A stretch of DNA of 40,452 nt from Bacteroidaceae bacterium (GCA_017645305.1 JAGCPD010000034.1:1-40452), one strand, 5' to 3'. Numbered from the stretch's first letter, positions 26,051 through 35,252 are shown. Made by a program: numbers and translations. The notes: a model not told the origin generated them from the letters alone.

Positions 26051-26277
26051 GGCAAAAATCAGATAGAATTGTTTATAATTTCTTCAGTTCAGATAACTAC
26101 AGCTGTTCCGCTTGTAGCCACCATGAGCCGTTCTCGGCTTCCCTCCTGAATATCTCTTGTTCTGTCATAACGAGTGCAAAGATACAAATATGTAGGGAAA
26201 ATGAAAAATTTTTTTGAACTTTTCCGAGTGATAGTATCGACGCAAGTCAAAAACACTCTTTCTGCATATTTCTTCAA
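26051..26277. other. Intergenic region between NamZ and peroxidase genes
   Basis: The 227 bases contain a minus-strand TATCTTTG (26184-26177), a -7 element likely driving the peroxidase/alpha-galactosidase pair after a leader of about 120 bases. A 62-codon minus-strand frame here lies across that promoter and is not credible. No terminator for the upstream NamZ gene is obvious. Confidence 0.5.
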
Positions 26278-27462
26278 TTATTCATATATCAAGTATTTCT
26301 GTCTCTTTTGCTTGAACTCTTCCACCTCTTCCTTCCATCGGGAACGGATTTCTGCTTCGCTGTATCCCTTTTCAATCATTTCGCGGACATAGGTCTGGCC
26401 TAACAGTTTGTCGAAGAATGAGGTAAAGAACCCATCGGCCTTGCCTTCTTTTTGCAGACACCGATAGGCATCTATGACGTAGGTCAAGCTCATCTGCTGT
26501 TGCCATATCTTCTTGTAGGGTAGGGCAGAGAGGTCTTCGCCGTAGCACTTCTGGCCCATCAGCACCGGGCGTGAAGCCCCAGGCACACTCTGCGGGGTGA
26601 AGGAGTAGGAATGGCACGCCTGCATCTGGGGATGTCCATATTGTTGGAAAGGCTTGTCTGTTCCGCGTCCCATGCTGATGACCGTTCCTTCGAACGGGCA
26701 GAGCGACGGGTAGAGGTAGATGGACTGCATGTTGGGCAGGTTTGGCGAGGGTGCCACAGGCAGGTCATAGTGCGTCTGGTGGGTATAGTTCAGGCAGGGG
26801 ACGACTGTCAGTTTGCATTCGTTGCCCTCGTTCAGCCATTTCTCCCCTACTGCCATACACGCCAGTTCGCCCAGCGTCATGCCGTGTACTACGGGGATGG
26901 GCAGGTGTCCTACTCCGCTGCGAAGCGCCATATCCAGGATGGGTCCGTCCACATAGTGTCCGTTGGGGTTGGGACGATCCAGTATGATGACCTCCCGTCC
27001 GAATTTCGTGCAGGCATCCATCAGGTGACACATAGTGATATAGTACGTATAGTAGCGCAGACCAACGTCCTGAATATCAACCAGCAGCACATCAAACAGA
27101 GTTATGGCCTTTTCTCCAAGATTTTTCTTTTGGTTCTGCCCATAGAGGGAAAGGATGGGGATGCTTGTCCGCTCGTCCACTTCGTCTCCGACTACGGCAC
27201 CTGCATCGGCACGCCCTCGGAACCCATGTTCGGGCGAGAAGACGGCTGTTACCTTTACTCCCTTTTCCACCAGCAGGTCCAGCACATGACGGTGGTCTGT
27301 TCCCACAAGCCCCGTTTGGTTACTGAACAGTGCCACACGCTTCCCGTTGATAAGAGGCAGATAAAGTTCTGTCCGTTCGTCACCTGTTATCACGCGCTTT
27401 TTCGCTCTTCCCTCGTGTATCGGCAAAAGGGCCACTAATAATAGTATTATTATTGTCCTCAT
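26278..27462 (-). CDS. namZ: NamZ-type exo-beta-N-acetylmuramidase (DUF1343)
   Basis: A 394-residue protein with a short signal peptide (MRTIIILLLVALLPIHEGRA). The DUF1343 landmarks are all present: RVALFSNQTGLVG, TAVFSPEHGFRGRADAG (Glu78-His79), SLYGQNQKK, DVLLVDIQDVGLRYYTYYITM, ILDRPNPNGHYVDGPIL, HGMTLGELACMAVGEKWLN, FEGTVISMGRGTDKPFQQ. Characterised members (Bacillus NamZ, family GH171) remove terminal N-acetylmuramic acid from peptidoglycan fragments, so this is likely a periplasmic recycling or salvage enzyme. No muramic-acid transport or kinase genes are adjacent. A near-consensus TACCTTTA lies on the minus strand at 27498-27491, 29 bases upstream. Confidence 0.92.
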   Translation of the reverse strand: MRTIIILLLVALLPIHEGRAKKRVITGDERTELYLPLINGKRVALFSNQTGLVGTDHRHVLDLLVEKGVKVTAVFSPEHGFRGRADAGAVVGDEVDERTSIPILSLYGQNQKKNLGEKAITLFDVLLVDIQDVGLRYYTYYITMCHLMDACTKFGREVIILDRPNPNGHYVDGPILDMALRSGVGHLPIPVVHGMTLGELACMAVGEKWLNEGNECKLTVVPCLNYTHQTHYDLPVAPSPNLPNMQSIYLYPSLCPFEGTVISMGRGTDKPFQQYGHPQMQACHSYSFTPQSVPGASRPVLMGQKCYGEDLSALPYKKIWQQQMSLTYVIDAYRCLQKEGKADGFFTSFFDKLLGQTYVREMIEKGYSEAEIRSRWKEEVEEFKQKRQKYLIYE

Positions 27463-27559
27463 ATTACAGGTTTATCCTTGTTTCTTTCTGTAAAGGTATG
27501 AAGAATAAACCATTTTGTGGCATATAAAGGCGCTTTTTTATAAAAAAAGGGGTTAATGT

Positions 27560-27590
27560 TTTGTCTGTTTCAGAAATTGTTGTACCTTTG
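27560..27590 (+). promoter_or_regulatory. Promoter for the rplM-rpsI operon
   Basis: TTTG (27560-27563), 19 bases, TACCTTTG (27583-27590): a full consensus match. It leaves a leader of about 135 bases before the rplM ATG. Confidence 0.8.
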
Positions 27591-27606
27591 CACGCCGATT
27601 ATTATC

Positions 27607-27630
27607 AAGGGGACATAAAATTGTCCTCTT
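27607..27630 (+). promoter_or_regulatory. Hairpin in the rplM leader
   Basis: AAGGGGACA (27607-27615) pairs with TGTCCTCTT (27622-27630), with one G-U pair and a 6-base loop, near the predicted transcript start. A role in L13 feedback control is conceivable but unproven. Confidence 0.4.
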
Positions 27631-27733
27631 TGCATGTGAGAATAGCTTGTTCTTTGGCCAGACAAACGGTTCGTGAAAGCGTGCAGAATAGAGAAATTAG
27701 TAGTAAAGAACAAAAAGAACAAAAAAACAAAGA

Positions 27734-28195
27734 ATGGACACTTTGAGTTACAAGACCATCTCTATCAACAAGGCAACCGCTAAGAAAGAGTGGGTTGTGG
27801 TAGATGCCACAGACCAGATTCTTGGTCGCCTCTGTACTAAGGTGGCAAAATTGCTGAGAGGTAAGTACAAGCCCGAATTTACTCCCCATGTAGATTGCGG
27901 TGACAATGTAATTATTATTAATGCTGAGAAGATTCGTCTTACTGGTAAGAAGATGACAGATCGTATCTATTATTCTTACACAGGTTATCCCGGTGGTCAG
28001 CGCGAGGCAACTCCCGCCAGCATTTTGGCTAAGCCCAATGGAGCTGACAGATTGTTGCGTAAGACCATAAAGGGTATGCTCCCCAAGAATAAGTTGGCAG
28101 ACCGTCTGTTGGGCAATCTGTACATCTACGAGGGTGCAGAGCACAAGCAGCAGGCACAGAGCCCTAAGGCAATTGATATTAACCAGTATAAATAA
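27734..28195 (+). CDS. rplM: 50S ribosomal protein L13
   Basis: A 153-residue protein with the L13 motifs: KKEWVVVDATDQILGRLCTKVAKLLRGK, PHVDCGDNVIIINAEKI, YYSYTGYPGG, LRKTIKGMLPKNKLADRLL and the final YEGAEHKQQAQSP. It is an early-assembling large-subunit protein. The rpsI start codon lies 10 bases after its stop codon, the usual L13-S9 pair. A leader of about 135 bases with a hairpin precedes it. Codon use is strongly biased, as expected for high expression. Confidence 0.98.
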   Translation: MDTLSYKTISINKATAKKEWVVVDATDQILGRLCTKVAKLLRGKYKPEFTPHVDCGDNVIIINAEKIRLTGKKMTDRIYYSYTGYPGGQREATPASILAKPNGADRLLRKTIKGMLPKNKLADRLLGNLYIYEGAEHKQQAQSPKAIDINQYK

Positions 28196-28205
28196 TAGTT
28201 AAGAG

Positions 28206-28601
28206 ATGGAAGTGAAATATATTGCAAATGCACTGGGTCGCCGCAAGAGTGCTGTGGCTCGCGTATATGTTGCTGAGGGTAGTGGTAAGATTACTATCAA
28301 CAAGAGAGATCTTTCTGAATATTTCCCCAGCCCCATCCTGCAGTTCGTGGTTAAGCAGCCTTTGAATCTGTTGGATGCTGCCGAGAAGTATGATATTAAG
28401 GTAACCATGTTCGGTGGTGGCTTTACTGGGCAGTCTCAGGCACTGCGTCTGGCTATTGCCCGCGCTTTGGTTAAGATTAATGCAGAGGACAAGAAGGCAC
28501 TTCGTGCAGAAGGCTTCATGACTCGTGATAGCCGTGAGGTTGAGCGTAAGAAGCCAGGTCGTCCAAAAGCACGTCGTCGTTTCCAGTTCAGCAAACGTTA
28601 A
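28206..28601 (+). CDS. rpsI: 30S ribosomal protein S9
   Basis: A 131-residue protein showing LGRRKSAVARVYVAEGSG, the RDLSEYFP segment, FGGGFTGQSQALRLAIARAL and the C-terminal DSREVERKKPGRPKARRRFQFSKR tail, whose final SKR contacts the P-site tRNA. Length and ending are normal. It is the second gene of the rplM operon. A 276-base noncoding leader follows before rpsB. Confidence 0.98.
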   Translation: MEVKYIANALGRRKSAVARVYVAEGSGKITINKRDLSEYFPSPILQFVVKQPLNLLDAAEKYDIKVTMFGGGFTGQSQALRLAIARALVKINAEDKKALRAEGFMTRDSREVERKKPGRPKARRRFQFSKR

Positions 28602-28877
28602 TTGGTTTTACGATTTCACGATTTACTGTTTACTATTTATATAACATATAATTATTTCCTCATCCTAAATCATTGCGGATTTGTAAATTGTCAAATAATT
28701 AAATCGTCAAATAAATAATACATCGTAAAGTTGTGAATCGTAAATAAAATAGGTTTAGTATCTAAATCTGCGTGACTCCTATAATATATATAAGGTATAA
28801 TCGGGTGGACTACTCGCAGATTGATTCTAAAGAAGAAAAAGAATAAAAAAGAAGGTAAACAAACAAAACAAAACAAA
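28602..28877 (+). promoter_or_regulatory. rpsB leader with repeat element and two inverted repeats
   Basis: A 276-base region. The first half (28610-28750) is a dispersed AT-rich element: ACGATTTCACGATTTACTG near the left end and an imperfect inverse, TTGTGAATCGTAAA, near 28733-28746, enclosing TTGTAAATTG and AAATCGTCAAATAA motifs. The second half contains AATCTGCG (28765-28772) and CGCAGATT (28815-28822), an 8-bp perfect inverted repeat closing a 42-base region with GTGGACTACT near its 3' side. The latter may be an S2 autoregulatory leader. No TAnnTTTG promoter is seen. Confidence 0.45.
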
Positions 28878-29741
28878 ATGTCAAGAACAAATTTTGAAAC
28901 ACTATTAGAGGCCGGATGTCATTTCGGTCACCTGAAGAGAAAGTGGAATCCCGCTATGGCTCCTTATATTTTCATGGAGCGCAATGGTATTCATATTATT
29001 GACCTGCACAAGACTGTTGCTAAGGTTGATGAGGCTGCAGAAGCTATGAAGCAGATTGCCAAGAGCGGAAAGAAGATTCTTTTTGTAGCTACTAAGAAGC
29101 AGGCAAAGCAGATTGTGGCTGATAAGGCTACATCTGTTAATATGCCCTACGTTATTGAGCGTTGGCCCGGCGGTATGCTGACCAACTTCCCCACAATTCG
29201 TAAGGCTGTTAAGAAAATGGCCAATATAGACAAGTTGACAGCTGATGGTACTTTCAGTAACTTGTCAAAGCGTGAGATCTTACAGGTTCAGCGTCAGCGT
29301 GCCAAGTTAGAGAAGAACCTTGGTTCTATCGCTGACTTGACCCGTCTTCCTGCTGCACTGTTTGTGGTTGATGTCCTGAAGGAGCAGATTGCTGTTCGTG
29401 AGGCAAACCGTCTGGGTATTCCTGTATTCGGTATGGTCGATACAAATTCTAACCCTGACAACATCGACTTTATAATTCCTGCTAACGATGATGCAAGCAA
29501 GAGCGTTGAGGTTATCCTGGATGCTTGTTGTGCCGCCATCAACGAAGGTCTGGAGGAGCGTAAGGCAGAGAAGGCTGATAGCGAGGCTGCTGCCGAGCAG
29601 GAAGATCAGCCTGTTGTAAAGCGTACTCGCAGAAGCAAGGCTGCTCGCGAGGAAGCTCCCGTAGAAGCACCTGCTGAGGCTCCCGTAGAGGAAGTTGCTG
29701 AGGCTCCTGCAGAAACTCCTGAAGAGGAAACTGCTGAATAA
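28878..29741 (+). CDS. rpsB: 30S ribosomal protein S2 with acidic Ala/Glu-rich tail
   Basis: A 287-residue protein from the ATG at 28878 (MSRTNFETLLEAGCHFGHLKRKWNP); the frame upstream is a Lys-rich leader. S2 motifs: NGIHIIDLHKTVAKVDEA, ILFVATKKQAK, ERWPGGMLTNFPTIRK, DVLKEQIAVREANRLGIPVFGMVDTNSNPD, IPANDDASKSVEVILDACC. Residues after about 235 form a low-complexity tail of repeated EAPVEAPAEAPVEEVAEAPA type, roughly 50 residues longer than Escherichia coli S2 at this end. The tsf gene follows after 40 bases, the conserved S2-EF-Ts pair. Confidence 0.97.
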   Translation: MSRTNFETLLEAGCHFGHLKRKWNPAMAPYIFMERNGIHIIDLHKTVAKVDEAAEAMKQIAKSGKKILFVATKKQAKQIVADKATSVNMPYVIERWPGGMLTNFPTIRKAVKKMANIDKLTADGTFSNLSKREILQVQRQRAKLEKNLGSIADLTRLPAALFVVDVLKEQIAVREANRLGIPVFGMVDTNSNPDNIDFIIPANDDASKSVEVILDACCAAINEGLEERKAEKADSEAAAEQEDQPVVKRTRRSKAAREEAPVEAPAEAPVEEVAEAPAETPEEETAE

Positions 29742-29781
29742 TTTATTTCATTCACAAATCATTTAAAAAAGAAGACGTACT

Positions 29782-30774
29782 ATGGACGTTACAATGACAG
29801 ATATTAAGAAGCTCCGTGAAATGACCGGTGCAGGCTTGGCAGACTGTAAGAAGGCTTTAGCTGAGTCTGACGATATGGACGGTGCTGTTGCATACTTGCG
29901 TAAGAAAGGTGCTGCTGTCGCTGCTAAGCGTAGTGACCGCGAGGCTGCAGAGGGTTGTGTACTAGTAAAGGCTGAGAATGGCTTTGGTGCTATCATCGCT
30001 TTGAAGTGCGAGACCGACTTTGTTGCCAACAATGCTGATTTCATAGCTCTTACTCAGAATATTCTGAATGCAGCTGTTGCTGCTAAGGCTAAGTCTCTTG
30101 ACGAGGTTAAGGCACTGCCCATGGGCGATGGTACTGTTGCAGATGCAGTTACTGAGCGTAGCGGTATTACTGGCGAAAAGATGGAACTGGATGGCTATTG
30201 CTACATTGAATCTGAGAACATAGCTACTTACAACCACATGAACCGTAATGGTCTTTGTACCATGTTGTCTTTGAACAAGGCTGTCGAGGATCCTACGGTT
30301 GGTAAGAACATTGCTATGCAGATTGCCAGTGCAGCTCCTGTTGCTATTGATGAGTCTGGTGTTCCTCAGTCTGTAAAGGACAATGAGATTGCCGTAGCAA
30401 TCGAGAAGACAAAGGCAGAGCAGGTTCAGAAGGCTGTTGAGGCTGCTATCAAGAAGGCTGGTTACAATCCCGCTCACTTCGACTCAGAGGATCACATGGA
30501 GAGCAACCAGACCAAGGGCTGGATTACAGCCGAGGACGTTGCTGCTGTTAAGAAGATTATTGCTGAGGTAAGTGCTGAGAAGGCTGCAAATCTGAACGAG
30601 GCTATGATTCAGAATATTGCTAAGGGTCGTCTGAACAAGTTCCTCAAGGAGAACTGTCTGATGAGTCAGGAGTATATCTGGGACAAGGCCTTTACAGTTG
30701 CTTCTTACCTGCAGTCTGTTGACAAGGAACTGACTGTTACAGATTTTAAGCGTTTCACACTTCGTGCTGAATAA
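29782..30774 (+). CDS. tsf: Elongation factor Ts
   Basis: A 330-residue nucleotide exchange factor for EF-Tu. The N-terminal domain has TDIKKLREMTGAGLADCKKAL, with the TGAG motif, and AVAYLRKKGAA. The core shows KCETDFVANNADFI, matching TDFV in EF-Ts, and later segments with VGKNIAMQIASAAP. The coding sequence ends 25 bases before a strong terminator. The length is somewhat above the Escherichia coli protein (283) but usual for this phylum. It closes the ribosomal operon. Confidence 0.97.
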   Translation: MDVTMTDIKKLREMTGAGLADCKKALAESDDMDGAVAYLRKKGAAVAAKRSDREAAEGCVLVKAENGFGAIIALKCETDFVANNADFIALTQNILNAAVAAKAKSLDEVKALPMGDGTVADAVTERSGITGEKMELDGYCYIESENIATYNHMNRNGLCTMLSLNKAVEDPTVGKNIAMQIASAAPVAIDESGVPQSVKDNEIAVAIEKTKAEQVQKAVEAAIKKAGYNPAHFDSEDHMESNQTKGWITAEDVAAVKKIIAEVSAEKAANLNEAMIQNIAKGRLNKFLKENCLMSQEYIWDKAFTVASYLQSVDKELTVTDFKRFTLRAE

Positions 30775-30800
30775 TTTCGGCCACGAACTGAAATAATTTT

Positions 30801-30843
30801 AAAAAAGAGTGAACCTTTCGCATGATTGGTTCACTTTTTTTTT
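30801..30843 (+). terminator. Intrinsic terminator after tsf
   Basis: GTGAACC (30809-30815) and GGTTCAC (30828-30834) form the stem, extended by an A-run before and nine T residues after (30835-30843). It ends the rplM-tsf transcript; the next gene's -7 box begins immediately after. Confidence 0.9.
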
Positions 30844-30844
30844 A

Positions 30845-30852
30845 TACTTTTG
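30845..30852 (+). promoter_or_regulatory. Promoter -7 element for the fumarylacetoacetase-family gene
   Basis: TACTTTTG matches TAnnTTTG and lies 16 bases before the ATG at 30869, directly after the tsf terminator. No clear -33 TTTG is seen; any upstream element would overlap the terminator stem. Confidence 0.5.
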
Positions 30853-30868
30853 CAAACAAATCGTACAA

Positions 30869-31486
30869 ATGAAGATATTTGGGATAGGAATGAACTACCA
30901 GGAGCACAATAAAGAGCTTCATGGTACGTTATTAAATATAGAGGAGCCTGTTGTTTTTACAAAGGCGGACTCCTCATTGCTTACGGGCGGAAAGCCGTTC
31001 TTTATCCCTGCCTATACACAGCAGTGCGATTACGAGACGGAGCTGATTGTACGTATAAATCATCTGGGACGCAGTATCCCTGAGCGGTTTGCTCACAGGT
31101 ATTATCAGGAAGTATCTGTCGGAATAGATTTCACTGCCCGTGACATGCAGAAGTCCCTTCGTGAGAAAGGTTTGCCTTGGGATTTGTGCAAAGGTTTTGA
31201 TGGAAGTGCCGTAGTGGGTGATTGGGTTCCGCTTGAAGCGGTGGGAGACGTGCAGAATTTGCACTTTCATTTGGATATAAACGGAAAGACGGTACAAAGC
31301 GGGTTTACTGGCGATATGATACACAACGTTGACAGGTTGGTTAGCTTCATCAGCCAGTTCTTCACGCTTAAGACAGGCGATATAATCTTTACAGGCACAC
31401 CTGTGGGGGTGGGGCCGGTTCATATAGATGATCACCTTGAGGGTTACCTTGAAGGGAAGAAGGTTTTGGAATTCAATGTTAAGTAA
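30869..31486 (+). CDS. Fumarylacetoacetate-hydrolase-family protein
   Basis: A 205-residue protein from the ATG at 30869 (MKIFGIGMNYQEHNKEL). It has the family metal-site pattern: EPVVFTKADSSLLTG, then YETELIVRI (Glu pair), then VGIDFTARDMQ and GKTVQSGFTGDMIHNVDRLVSFISQFFTLKTGDIIFTGTPVGVGPV. Members include acylpyruvate hydrolases and oxaloacetate decarboxylases that act on small 2-oxo acids. The substrate cannot be told here. It lies directly upstream of porU, 13 bases apart, so it may be co-transcribed with the type IX genes, although no functional link is known. Confidence 0.9.
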   Translation: MKIFGIGMNYQEHNKELHGTLLNIEEPVVFTKADSSLLTGGKPFFIPAYTQQCDYETELIVRINHLGRSIPERFAHRYYQEVSVGIDFTARDMQKSLREKGLPWDLCKGFDGSAVVGDWVPLEAVGDVQNLHFHLDINGKTVQSGFTGDMIHNVDRLVSFISQFFTLKTGDIIFTGTPVGVGPVHIDDHLEGYLEGKKVLEFNVK

Positions 31487-31499
31487 CATATAGTTTGCA

Positions 31500-34400
31500 A
31501 TGAGACGCATCATACAATATATTCTAATCTTTTTTGCAGTTTTACCTCTTATGGCAGAGGAAAACGGCAATTTGGATATAACGACACTTAATTGGGATGA
31601 GCTGAAGATAGATTCTGTTCTTCCTGTTTATACCGAGGTGGTTCCGCTTCAGACAGACTATTCCTCGTTCAATTATCGTGTTTCGATCGAATATCCCGAG
31701 TACGCACCTCTTACATCAAAAGAGACCGAGGTGGTCCTTAAGTTTGACAGTCTGATTACAGAGGCTATAAATGTAGAGAGTTATGTCGGTGTCTCCCGTG
31801 GCGAGGGACTGTTGGATATTGCCTTTGTACCCATCATACGTCGTGGCAATACATTCCTGAAGCTTGTCAGCGCCCAGATTGTTATTACCTCCACGCCAAA
31901 GCGTCAGCTCAATAAAGCCCCGTCCAAAGCCGAGCGTTATGCCAGTCATTCCAAGTTGCAGAATGGCCGTTGGGTTAAGATTTCCATTAAGAGCGACGGT
32001 ATGTACCGCCTTACCCGTTCTGCTCTTAAGAATATGGGATTCTCCAATCCTGCTAAGGTGCATTTGTATGGATATGGCGGTCATTTGCAGAACGAGGTAC
32101 TGTTTAGCGGAACGGAGTACGATGATATGGTAGAGGTTCCCCTTTATTACAGTTCCAAGCAGGATGCCTGGCTCTTTTGGGGTAACGGCCTCTTATCATG
32201 GAAAGGAGATGAAAGGGTTACCAACTTCTATGCAAATGAAGCCTGTTATTTCCTGACGGAGGAAGAAAGTGATGCCAATCTAATTGGTACGGAGCCTTCT
32301 TATACCGGCAGGCGCGAACACGTCTTCACCAACTTTACTGATCATGTCCTGTACGAGAAAGACGAGTATGCCTGGTATCATGGAGGGCGTAGCCTGTTCG
32401 AGAATACGAATTATGCCAACAGTAATTCCCACTTATACAATTTGCAGACCATAGATTCAGAAGGCGGAGAAAAACTTAAGGTTGTCTTCACGGCTTCAAA
32501 TAAGACTACGACCAAGATGACGACAACGGTCAATGGAACGCAGATGGGAACCATGTCTTTGGCGCAGACCGAGATATACATTTACGGAACATCCGCAACG
32601 GCATCCTATGATTTGAGCAAGTTGGAGCGTACCGCCACTTGGGGTGTCCGTCTGACTTCTACAGCTGGTCAGAATGCCCGTCTGGATTATCTGTCTCTCA
32701 GTTACACGAGAAAACTGAAGCCATCTTCCGGTATGGTTGCTTTCACCCAGACCCAGACAGGTGGCAGCAGATTTGATATAGAGGGTACAGGTCTTAAGGT
32801 CATGCGCATAGGTTGTCCTGGCGACCCGGCTACGCTGATAGAGGGAACGCAAGAGGGCACAACCTATTCTGTAACAGTTGCCGATCCTACACGTCAGTAC
32901 GTAGCTTTTGATGAAGGTTATGCCTTCCCCGAACCGTCATACTCCGGTGTTATCGAGAATCAGGACTTACATGCCCTGGATAGTGTCGATATGGTCATTA
33001 TCATCCCTACCAGCGGAAAGTTGCTGGAACAGGCCAACCGTTTGGTCGAGGCTCATCAGCAGTACGACGGAATCAGGTGTGCCATCGTCCGTGCCGACCA
33101 GGTTTATAACGAGTTCTCCAGCGGAACACCCGATGCAACAGCCTATCGCAGACTGATGAAGATGCTTTATGACCGCGCCAAGACCGTAGAGGAAGCGCCT
33201 AAGTACCTGCTTCTCTTTGGCGATGCAGCATGGGATAACCGTATGGTAAGTATCCAGTGGATGAAGTACTCGCCGGATGATTACCTGCTTTGCTATCCCA
33301 GCGAGAACAGTTTCAGTGATACCAAAAGTTTTGTGATGGAAGACTACTTTGGCTTGCTCGACGATGGAGAAGGCTCAAATGTTCTTAGGGATAAGCCGGA
33401 CCTTGGCGTAGGGCGTTTCCCCGTCACCTCCATATCCGATGCCAAAGTAATGGTCGATAAGACAATAACCTACCTGAGTCGCGAGAATGCAGGCGGATGG
33501 AAGAATTTCATTTATATGTTAGGTGATGATGGCGACGAGAATCAGCACATGAAGTATGCCGATGATGTTGCAGAGTTGGTCAAGAAGACATATCCCGAGA
33601 TGGAAGTTCGTAAGATAATGTGGGATGCCTATAAGATAGAGAGTACAGCTAGCAATCTTTCTTATCCCACCTGTACCGAGGACATAAAGCGGGCCATGAA
33701 AGAAGGTGCTTCTATCATAAATTATGTAGGTCATGCTGCCACATACGGCTTCAGTCATGAATTTGTGCTTCGGGTAAGTGACTTTGCCGAGCCTTGCGGT
33801 GACAAGTTGGCTCTCTGGGTTACGGCAGCCTGCGACGTAATGCCTTTTGACGGACAGGTAGAAAATGTGGGAGAGACTGCCGTGCTGAATCCCAATGGCG
33901 GCGCTTTGGCATTCTACGGAACGGCACGTACCGTGTATGCCACCCAGAACTTGTATATGAACCGTTACCTGATGAGGTATATGTTTGCTACGGATTCCAA
34001 GGGACGCAGGAATAAGGTAGGCGATGCTATCCGTCTTGCCAAGAATGCCCTTATAACAGGCAACATGGAGTCCTCTTATCGCGAGAACAAATTGCAGTAT
34101 GCCTTGCTGGGCGACCCGTCGTTAGAGTTCGGTGAACCTTCGCAGAAGGTGATTCTTGACAGCATCAACGGTACAAGCTTTTCTTCAATGTCTAATGTCC
34201 CGCTCAAGGCAGGTCAGCGTATTCGCCTGTCAGGTCACCTTGCAGATGCTAATGGCGAGCTGAAGGCTGATTTCACAGGAACAATGACGGCAAGGATGTA
34301 TGATAATGAGGAAACCGTTACCTGCCGTAACAACCAGTCTGCAAATACCGTTTTTACATTCAAGGACCGTACCGGCATCTATACGTGTCAGGACAGCGTC

Positions 34401-35228
34401 GTTAATGGTAAGTTCAATATCGTTTTTGTCATTCCCGTCGATATCAATAACAGTAACGAGGCAGGCAGGTTTGCTTTCTATGCGCTCAATAACGAACGAA
34501 CAATGGAGGCAAACGGCTACAGCGAGAAGTTCCTTTTGGGCGGAATGGAGGAAATGGGAACGGACACCACGGGCCCGGTTATCTATGCCGGTTTGAACGG
34601 AGAGGACTTCGAAAACGGCGGCACAGTCAACACGACACCTTATTTTGTGGCTAATCTGATGGATGAAAGCGGTATCAATTACAGTGGAAACGGAATTGGG
34701 CACGATTTGCTTCTCTGTGTTGATAACGATGTAACTAAAACCTTTACGCTGAACAGTTACTTTGTACAGGAGTTCGGTGACTTTACACGAGGTTCCGTTT
34801 CATACGTCCTGCCCGAGTTGGAGTCCGGACCTCATACGCTTACCTTCCGTGCATGGGACGTGTTTAACAACACCAATGCCGTTTCCCTGGATTTCGTGGT
34901 AGATCCCACGGTCGCACCCAATATGTTTAATCTCACGGCAAGCCAGAATCCTGCCCGCACCAGTACCAACTTCCTTGTTGCGTATGACCTTGCCGGTGCC
35001 GAATGCACGTTTACGCTTGAAGTATTTGACTTCTCGGGCCGTAGGGTATGGTATCATCAGGAGCAGGGCAGTTCTCCCGGCGGTCTATATACCATACCTT
35101 GGAATTTGTGTACCAATGCAGGGGCCAAGTTGTTTACCGGCGTTTATCTGTATCGTTGCCAAATGACGTGCGGTGAGAGTAAGAAAGTGTCAAAAACGCA
35201 AAAAATTATTATTTTAAACAATAAATAA
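31500..35228 (+). CDS. porU: Type IX secretion signal peptidase/sortase PorU
   Basis: A 1242-residue exported gingipain-family (C25) protease. It has an N-terminal signal (MRRIIQYILIFFAVLPLMA) and a long beta N-domain. The catalytic region has YLLLFGDAAWDNR and DYFGLLDDGEG, then INYVGHAATYGF with His745 and LWVTAACDVMPFDGQ with Cys778; the 33-residue His-Cys spacing equals that of gingipains. An Ig-like region follows. The C-terminus has a T9SS sorting-type domain (VFDFSGRRVW, then LFTGVYLYRCQM), a domain that PorU keeps uncleaved. PorU removes the sorting domain of T9SS cargo and attaches cargo to A-LPS on the cell surface, working with PorV, which follows 24 bases downstream. Confidence 0.95.
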   Translation: MRRIIQYILIFFAVLPLMAEENGNLDITTLNWDELKIDSVLPVYTEVVPLQTDYSSFNYRVSIEYPEYAPLTSKETEVVLKFDSLITEAINVESYVGVSRGEGLLDIAFVPIIRRGNTFLKLVSAQIVITSTPKRQLNKAPSKAERYASHSKLQNGRWVKISIKSDGMYRLTRSALKNMGFSNPAKVHLYGYGGHLQNEVLFSGTEYDDMVEVPLYYSSKQDAWLFWGNGLLSWKGDERVTNFYANEACYFLTEEESDANLIGTEPSYTGRREHVFTNFTDHVLYEKDEYAWYHGGRSLFENTNYANSNSHLYNLQTIDSEGGEKLKVVFTASNKTTTKMTTTVNGTQMGTMSLAQTEIYIYGTSATASYDLSKLERTATWGVRLTSTAGQNARLDYLSLSYTRKLKPSSGMVAFTQTQTGGSRFDIEGTGLKVMRIGCPGDPATLIEGTQEGTTYSVTVADPTRQYVAFDEGYAFPEPSYSGVIENQDLHALDSVDMVIIIPTSGKLLEQANRLVEAHQQYDGIRCAIVRADQVYNEFSSGTPDATAYRRLMKMLYDRAKTVEEAPKYLLLFGDAAWDNRMVSIQWMKYSPDDYLLCYPSENSFSDTKSFVMEDYFGLLDDGEGSNVLRDKPDLGVGRFPVTSISDAKVMVDKTITYLSRENAGGWKNFIYMLGDDGDENQHMKYADDVAELVKKTYPEMEVRKIMWDAYKIESTASNLSYPTCTEDIKRAMKEGASIINYVGHAATYGFSHEFVLRVSDFAEPCGDKLALWVTAACDVMPFDGQVENVGETAVLNPNGGALAFYGTARTVYATQNLYMNRYLMRYMFATDSKGRRNKVGDAIRLAKNALITGNMESSYRENKLQYALLGDPSLEFGEPSQKVILDSINGTSFSSMSNVPLKAGQRIRLSGHLADANGELKADFTGTMTARMYDNEETVTCRNNQSANTVFTFKDRTGIYTCQDSVVNGKFNIVFVIPVDINNSNEAGRFAFYALNNERTMEANGYSEKFLLGGMEEMGTDTTGPVIYAGLNGEDFENGGTVNTTPYFVANLMDESGINYSGNGIGHDLLLCVDNDVTKTFTLNSYFVQEFGDFTRGSVSYVLPELESGPHTLTFRAWDVFNNTNAVSLDFVVDPTVAPNMFNLTASQNPARTSTNFLVAYDLAGAECTFTLEVFDFSGRRVWYHQEQGSSPGGLYTIPWNLCTNAGAKLFTGVYLYRCQMTCGESKKVSKTQKIIILNNK

Positions 35229-35252
35229 GGAAAAACAGAGTTTTTATATTGT

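Noticed and set aside
26089..26277. 62-codon minus-strand frame between NamZ and peroxidase
   Set aside because: It spans the probable peroxidase promoter and has no recognisable protein character.
26611..27438. 275-codon plus-strand frame
   Set aside because: Antisense to the NamZ gene, which has complete family motifs. No promoter or conserved motif supports it.
31500..35228. Secreted gingipain-type virulence protease
   Set aside because: The C25 dyad is present, but the size, porV neighbour and overall architecture fit the PorU sortase.
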